NCBI GenBank assembly: GCA_034436045.1 | Contig: DAOTVZ010000234.1 | Location: 1-36,978 of the forward strand | Direction: 5' to 3' | Source: H111-94 sp034436045 | GTDB taxonomy: Bacteria > Chloroflexota > Ktedonobacteria > Ktedonobacterales > Ktedonobacteraceae | Length of the DNA: 36,978 nucleotides | Shown: one piece after another, positions 33,642 through 36,978 of the stretch | How positions within the stretch are numbered: the stretch's first letter is position 1 | Layout: each line of letters opens with the position of its first letter | Translations under genes and position numbers: made by a program | The notes under the pieces: model-generated | Database searches by the model: none | The model's input: the letters and a program-made list of their open reading frames with translations, nothing else | Told to the model about the DNA's origin: nothing

Positions 33642-33714
33642 TAGCCAGGAACAAGGAAGCCCCTGGCCTGCAAATAAATGATTTGCAGGCCAGGGGCTTC
33701 CTTGTTCCTGGCTA
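33642..33714. terminator. 34-bp perfect hairpin between convergent permease genes
   Basis: The arms 33642-33675 and 33681-33714 are exact reverse complements over 34 bp, with a loop of only 5 bases. It sits between the ends of the two convergent APC genes. There is no U-tract on either side. It is the longest perfect dyad in the window, and such a structure can extrude as a cruciform in DNA or block transcription from both sides. Confidence 0.7.
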
Positions 33715-33776
33715 CAGATATCTTTAGATTATGTACGAAGAGCAACCCGCAGCCAGCCATGAAGGGGGACAAGGAA

Positions 33777-35279
33777 CTACTGCGTCACCTTCGCAATGAT
33801 CTCCTCATCGCTCACGTTTTCCTTCGCGCCACGCTCGCCGATAAAGTAGATGACAATACCCGCCGCTATCGAGATCAGCGTAATCGCCACAATAAGGATA
33901 ATCCATTGCTGCGTGTTGATGTCGCCAGTCGTGGTCCAGGGACTGGTGAAGATCACGATCACACCGACTGCGCTGGCCAGGCAGCCCAGCACAGAACACA
34001 GATAGAATATCCAGTCCGGGGCCAACTGAATGCGCGCGAAGGTCTCACGATACTTGCTACGAATAATGATGACATCGACAAAGAGCACCACCATCGAGAA
34101 GCACCAGATGACTGTCACCGCCGCTTGCAACATATCATAGATGTCGGTCGAAAAGTTCTGAGGGGTAAAGCCTGTCTTGATGGCATAAGGGACAACCACA
34201 AAAACCAGAATCGTGAAGAAGCCGGCGAGAATGGTCTGGATCAACACGGCCACCCAGGGCACCTTGTTGGCGTTCACCTTGCTCACCACCGGCGGCAGAC
34301 GACGATCCAGGCCGGAGACAAAGAGTAGCCGCCCAAAGGAGTAGTTGTATACTGCTGTGTTAAACAGGAAAAATCCAATAAACACGAGATTCACGATAAC
34401 ACCCAGCACCGGGCCAGCGGCACCAAAAGCCATCTGCACCGCCTCAGTCACCGCAGCAGGACTACCCTGATCCTTCAAAGGTACAGCTACCATCACGCCG
34501 AAAGTGCCGATCAGATAGGCCGCCATCACGACTCCCGCGCCCCAGAGCAAATAGCGCGTAATGGCACGAGAATCATTGATTTCAACGCCCATATTGAGTG
34601 GGACTTCGATACCTAACAGCGCAAGAATAACCGTACCATAGAAGGTAAAGGTGGTCGGAACAGGTAGCCAGTTATGTGGGGAGTAATCTACCTTCGCCAC
34701 ATGCCCTGTGAAGAGCGCCAACAAGCCTGCAATACCGACCAGCAGAATCGCACTCCCATAGGCAACGAAGATCGTATTGACCAGATTCTGAGTGGCACGG
34801 AAGCGCAGGATAGACAGTATAAAGGAGAAAATCAGTACCAGTAGAATCACCAGTCCCTGTTGCCACGGCTCGGTCAGGAAACTACTATTGAACTGTTGAA
34901 TCAGAGAGACAACGGCATCACCGGTCGCAATCATGACCAGTACGCCAGGCCACCAGGCACAGAACCCCGCCAGAAATCCCATAAATGGCCCAAACGCTTT
35001 GTTCGTCCACACATAAATGGAACCCTCGCCAGGGAACATCAGGCCAAGCTGGCCTGTCACAATCGCGCCGGGAATAAGGAAGGTGAGAAAACCCAGCGCC
35101 CAGTAGAAGTACGCAGCAGGCCCTGTACCATTCGCAATCACCGCAGAATTACTGATAAACAGGACTATCGCTACGAAAATAGCAACCATATCGAACGAGT
35201 TCAGTACCTTCGGCAAAATACCGCCGGCGATACGTTCAGAACGGAGCAGATTTCCACCTTCCGAGGTCGTTGTTGCCAT
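33777..35279 (-). CDS. APC superfamily amino acid permease (paralogue 3)
   Basis: A 500-residue membrane permease with about twelve hydrophobic helices, homologous to those at 8126 and 32107 but more divergent (GQLGLMFPGEGSIYVWTNKAFG in place of AQLGH...EGSLYNWT, and RLLFVSGLDRRLPP). It ends in a charged C-terminal tail (GERGAKENVSDEE). The substrate is not known. GGAGGTAAT precedes the ATG at 35279 and is a strong Shine-Dalgarno. A TTGACA-N17-TATTAT promoter (35546-35574) predicts a leader of about 260 nt, which contains a CCATACTCA/TGAGTATGG dyad. It is convergent with paralogue 2 and divergent from the LevR-like regulator, a plausible but unproven controller. Confidence 0.9.
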   Translation of the reverse strand: MATTTSEGGNLLRSERIAGGILPKVLNSFDMVAIFVAIVLFISNSAVIANGTGPAAYFYWALGFLTFLIPGAIVTGQLGLMFPGEGSIYVWTNKAFGPFMGFLAGFCAWWPGVLVMIATGDAVVSLIQQFNSSFLTEPWQQGLVILLVLIFSFILSILRFRATQNLVNTIFVAYGSAILLVGIAGLLALFTGHVAKVDYSPHNWLPVPTTFTFYGTVILALLGIEVPLNMGVEINDSRAITRYLLWGAGVVMAAYLIGTFGVMVAVPLKDQGSPAAVTEAVQMAFGAAGPVLGVIVNLVFIGFFLFNTAVYNYSFGRLLFVSGLDRRLPPVVSKVNANKVPWVAVLIQTILAGFFTILVFVVVPYAIKTGFTPQNFSTDIYDMLQAAVTVIWCFSMVVLFVDVIIIRSKYRETFARIQLAPDWIFYLCSVLGCLASAVGVIVIFTSPWTTTGDINTQQWIILIVAITLISIAAGIVIYFIGERGAKENVSDEEIIAKVTQ

Positions 35280-35320
35280 AAAGAGATTACCTCCAAATCA
35301 GTGATTAACTATTGCCGCCC

Positions 35321-35345
35321 CCATACTCACTAAAAATGAGTATGG
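35321..35345. promoter_or_regulatory. 9-bp dyad in the leader of APC permease 3
   Basis: CCATACTCA (35321-35329) and TGAGTATGG (35337-35345) are exact reverse complements with a 7-base spacer, about 42 bp before the start codon. It could be an operator or leader hairpin; its core recurs in the LevR-like gene leader. Confidence 0.5.
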
Positions 35346-35393
35346 TCGCAAGCATACAACTGGATTGAGGACTGCCTATATGGTTCCTAAAAA

Positions 35394-35424
35394 ATTAAAA
35401 AAGTTTACCTCCCCTCCTTGTCAA
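35394..35424 (-). promoter_or_regulatory. Secondary promoter candidate for APC permease 3
   Basis: On the minus strand TTGACA (35419-35424) and TTTAAT (35394-35399) are 19 bp apart, wider than ideal. This is less convincing than the promoter at 35546-35574. Confidence 0.25.
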
Positions 35425-35545
35425 GATCTGACAGACTAAGCGGTCAACGAGGGACAACATGGCGCAGCATCCCATCATTGTCCAGCTAGTGGAGAAGCCC
35501 ACTTGCTGCATGAGAGAAACTCTTGATTTCTGCTCAGTTAATAGC

Positions 35546-35574
35546 ATAATAGAGTATGTTCTTCATAGTGTCAA
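35546..35574 (-). promoter_or_regulatory. Strong sigma-70 promoter for APC permease 3
   Basis: On the minus strand TTGACA (35569-35574) and TATTAT (35546-35551) are separated by exactly 17 bp. A GAGTAT half-site (35552-35557) lies directly next to the -10 in the spacer. Confidence 0.6.
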
Positions 35575-35653
35575 GTGTGATTAGCGCTCAGCGAGCAGGC
35601 CAGCCAAATCCCCCTGGCGGTTCAAAAGCCCACCACCTATTTTGTATGTGATA

Positions 35654-35681
35654 TTGCATCTTGATTTCGCCGTAGTATAAT
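35654..35681 (+). promoter_or_regulatory. Sigma-70 promoter for LevR-like gene
   Basis: TTGCAT (35654-35659) and a perfect TATAAT (35676-35681) with 16-bp spacing, about 125 bp before the GTG start. The leader contains the dyad ATACTCT/AGAGTAT (35722-35745). Confidence 0.5.
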
Positions 35682-35721
35682 GGCAGAGACATAACTCATC
35701 AGCAAAGTCGTCGTTTGCTTG

Positions 35722-35745
35722 ATACTCTATTCTGGACGAGAGTAT
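35722..35745. promoter_or_regulatory. 7-bp dyad in the LevR-like gene leader
   Basis: ATACTCT (35722-35728) and AGAGTAT (35739-35745) are exact reverse complements with a 10-base spacer. The core ATACTC ... GAGTAT is the same as in the APC permease 3 leader dyad, suggesting one regulator for both. Confidence 0.4.
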
Positions 35746-35804
35746 TATATCTGAGCAGGAAGTACTTCTGAATATCTTTATCCCTGCCGGGGAAGGATCG
35801 TTTC

Positions 35805-36978
35805 GTGCATCGCAAAGATCGGGTCTTTGAAGCTTTACGATCATTATGCACACAATCATCGACACAACGAGGTGTTACTCGCCGCATGGACGGCTTCAGC
35901 GCAGAAGAAGTAGCAGAACTAGCAGCAGTTGATCGTACCAACGCCAGTCGTGACTTAAACTTGCTAGCGCAAGAAGGAATCATTGAACGTATTCATGGTC
36001 GTCCTGTGCTTTTTCGTCTTAAAAAGATACAGGAGCCTACTGCTGGTTCTGCCCTTTCATCATCACAAAGAAGCCATCTACCTCCCTCATCACATCCAGA
36101 AAGTGCCTCCAGCAATGGCCGCAAACCGAGCACGCCATCAACCACATCAGCTACATCAGAATCATCATCCACCAAACCTGCCGATAAACCATCCGTGGTC
36201 GCAGCATCCATACAAGTTGGCGCTGTTGCCACTACCTTTGACACGTTGATCGGCCATGATGAAGGCTTAAAAGTGGCGATCCAACAGGCAAAGGCCGCCA
36301 TTCTCTATCCACCACGCGGTCTGCACACACTACTTTGTGGCCCCAGCGGTGTTGGCAAAACCACCCTGGCACGCCTCATGCATTCCTTCGCGCTAGAACT
36401 TAAAGCCCTGCCTGAAGATGCGCCTTTCATCAGCTTTAATTGTGCCGATTATGCTGGCAACCCACAATTGCTGATGGCCCACCTTTTTGGCGTGGCCAAA
36501 GGAGCCTATACCGGTGCCGATCATGACCGCGAGGGACTGGTCGAGCAGGCACATCGCGGCATCCTCTTCCTCGATGAGGTCCATCGCCTGCCACCAGAAG
36601 GCCAGGAGATGCTCTTCTATTTAATGGATCGCGAGCGCTTTCGCCGTCTCGGCGAGAGCAAAGAACGCCACGCCTCGCTGCTTCTGCTGGCAGCAACGAC
36701 GGAAGACCCGACCACCACGCTCCTGCCTACCTTCCGCCGCCGTATCCCCATGGTAATCACACTACCCGACTTGCAAGAACGTAGCTCCCTGGAGCGCTAC
36801 GAACTCATCCGCGCTTTCTTCACTACCGAATGCTCCAGCATCGGGGCCAACATTCACGTGATGCCGCAGGTGCTACGCGCCCTCTTGCTCTATGACTGCC
36901 CCGGCAATATCGGGCAACTGCGTACCGACGTACAGTTGATCTGCGCTCGCTCCTATCTCGATTACCGCACCAACGGTC
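35805..36978 (+). CDS. LevR-like sigma-54-interacting transcriptional activator (partial, runs off the right edge)
   Basis: An open frame of 391 codons that continues beyond the window. Residues about 1-75 are an HTH (SAEEVAELAAVDRTNASRDL, then GRPVLFRL) like the N-terminus of LevR. A Ser/Pro/Thr-rich linker (about 80-145) precedes an AAA+ domain: Walker A GPSGVGKT (179-186), the sigma-54 contact loop GAYTGA (233-238, GAFTGA in most activators) and Walker B ILFLDEVH (253-260). The family uses ATP hydrolysis to open sigma-54 promoters, and LevR members continue with PRD and PTS EIIA/EIIB-like domains, which would lie outside this window. GTG at 35805 follows GGGGAAGGA by 7 bases. The gene is easily overlooked because no stop codon lies in the window. 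It is divergent from APC permease 3. Confidence 0.85.
   Translation, partial: MHRKDRVFEALRSLCTQSSTQRGVTRRMDGFSAEEVAELAAVDRTNASRDLNLLAQEGIIERIHGRPVLFRLKKIQEPTAGSALSSSQRSHLPPSSHPESASSNGRKPSTPSTTSATSESSSTKPADKPSVVAASIQVGAVATTFDTLIGHDEGLKVAIQQAKAAILYPPRGLHTLLCGPSGVGKTTLARLMHSFALELKALPEDAPFISFNCADYAGNPQLLMAHLFGVAKGAYTGADHDREGLVEQAHRGILFLDEVHRLPPEGQEMLFYLMDRERFRRLGESKERHASLLLLAATTEDPTTTLLPTFRRRIPMVITLPDLQERSSLERYELIRAFFTTECSSIGANIHVMPQVLRALLLYDCPGNIGQLRTDVQLICARSYLDYRTNG

Larger units (their letters stand above)
35280..35804. other. Divergent spacer with leader, promoters and ATACTC sites
   Basis: 525 bp without a gene. It holds the long leader and two minus-strand promoter candidates of APC permease 3, a plus-strand promoter for the LevR-like gene and five ATACTC/GAGTAT half-sites (35323, 35338, 35552, 35722, 35740). 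The leader can also fold as GGACAA/TTGTCC and AGTGG/CCACT hairpins (35435-35511 region), but matches no riboswitch class I know. Confidence 0.5.

Noticed and set aside
33630..33725. 34-bp hairpin as a transposable element
   Set aside because: No flanking direct repeat is present and its ends share nothing with the MITE ends.
33678..34328. 216-codon plus-strand open frame opposite APC permease 3
   Set aside because: It is His/Asp/Arg-rich, lacks a ribosome binding site and overlaps the coding strand of a clear membrane permease.
35281..35540. Known riboswitch or T-box in the permease leader
   Set aside because: No conserved core of a class I know (no T-box sequence, no terminator/antiterminator pair); described only as a structured leader.
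35623..35638. Sigma-54-type -24/-12 promoter (GG-N10-GC spacing in TGGCGGTTCAAAAGC)
   Set aside because: The -12 half reads AAGC, not TTGC, and it is not positioned before a gene start without the better sigma-70 boxes.
35581..35640. tRNA-like segment (GCGCTCAGCGAGC near the start and GGTTCAAAAGCCCA near the end)
   Set aside because: The T-arm cannot pair, there is no anticodon arm of correct geometry and the distance between the A- and B-box-like parts is too short.

Overview
The gene content and style point to a soil-type, heterotrophic member of the Chloroflexota, most likely class Ktedonobacteria. This is an inference: no rRNA or other marker gene is present. It rests on a mid-GC genome rich in family expansions (three related APC permeases), Ser/Thr kinase-like and PP2C proteins, an HTH-GAF regulator coupled to a SAM methyltransferase, GH57/GH15 glycosidases, FtsH with a long linker, a LevR-like sigma-54 activator, and small non-autonomous repeats. 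I see no tRNA, rRNA, CRISPR array, phage genes or complete insertion sequence.

Layout. 38-2502 (minus): an M20 metallopeptidase translationally coupled to an MFS transporter. 2776-7846 (plus): GH57 glucanotransferase/amylase, class I glutamine amidotransferase, PP2C phosphatase and a CAP-domain lipoprotein. 8126-11047 (plus): an APC permease followed by an NCS1 nucleobase-type permease. 11145-11693 (minus): a GNAT acetyltransferase, followed by a 136-bp MITE. 12154-13647 (plus): a receiver-like plus kinase-like protein that has lost catalytic residues. 13833-18074 (minus): FtsH and an M50 site-2-type protease with CBS domains, separated by about 730 bp without a gene. 18308-22130 (plus): HTH-GAF regulator, coupled methyltransferase and a fused ETF beta-alpha protein. 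22171-24003 (minus): an S9 peptidase. 24241-26114 (plus): an ArsR-type regulator and MFS exporter. 26305-30244 (plus): GH15 glycosidase and TypA/BipA. 30355-31716 (minus): a glutamine-synthetase-family ligase. 32107-33606 (plus) and 33777-35279 (minus): two more APC permeases. 35805 to the right edge (plus): the N-terminal part of a LevR-like sigma-54 activator.

How the genes work together. Themes are alpha-glucan turnover (GH57, GH15), uptake and assimilation of amino acids, amines or nucleobases (three APC, one NCS1, the GS-like ligase, peptidases M20 and S9), membrane proteolysis (FtsH, S2P) and reversible phosphorylation or signal sensing (PP2C, kinase-like protein, GAF, ArsR, LevR-like).

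Most unusual features. A MITE with exact 8-bp target duplications contains two copies of a self-palindromic unit. Every one of the five convergent gene junctions holds a hairpin; three are perfect stems of 22, 24 and 34 bp without a U-tract. The kinase-like protein is a probable pseudokinase fused to a degenerate receiver domain. The divergent S2P / HTH-GAF region carries nested dyads. Recurrent ATACTC half-sites lie between the third APC permease and the LevR-like gene. No large unknown multi-gene system is evident; most novelty is in the non-coding DNA.
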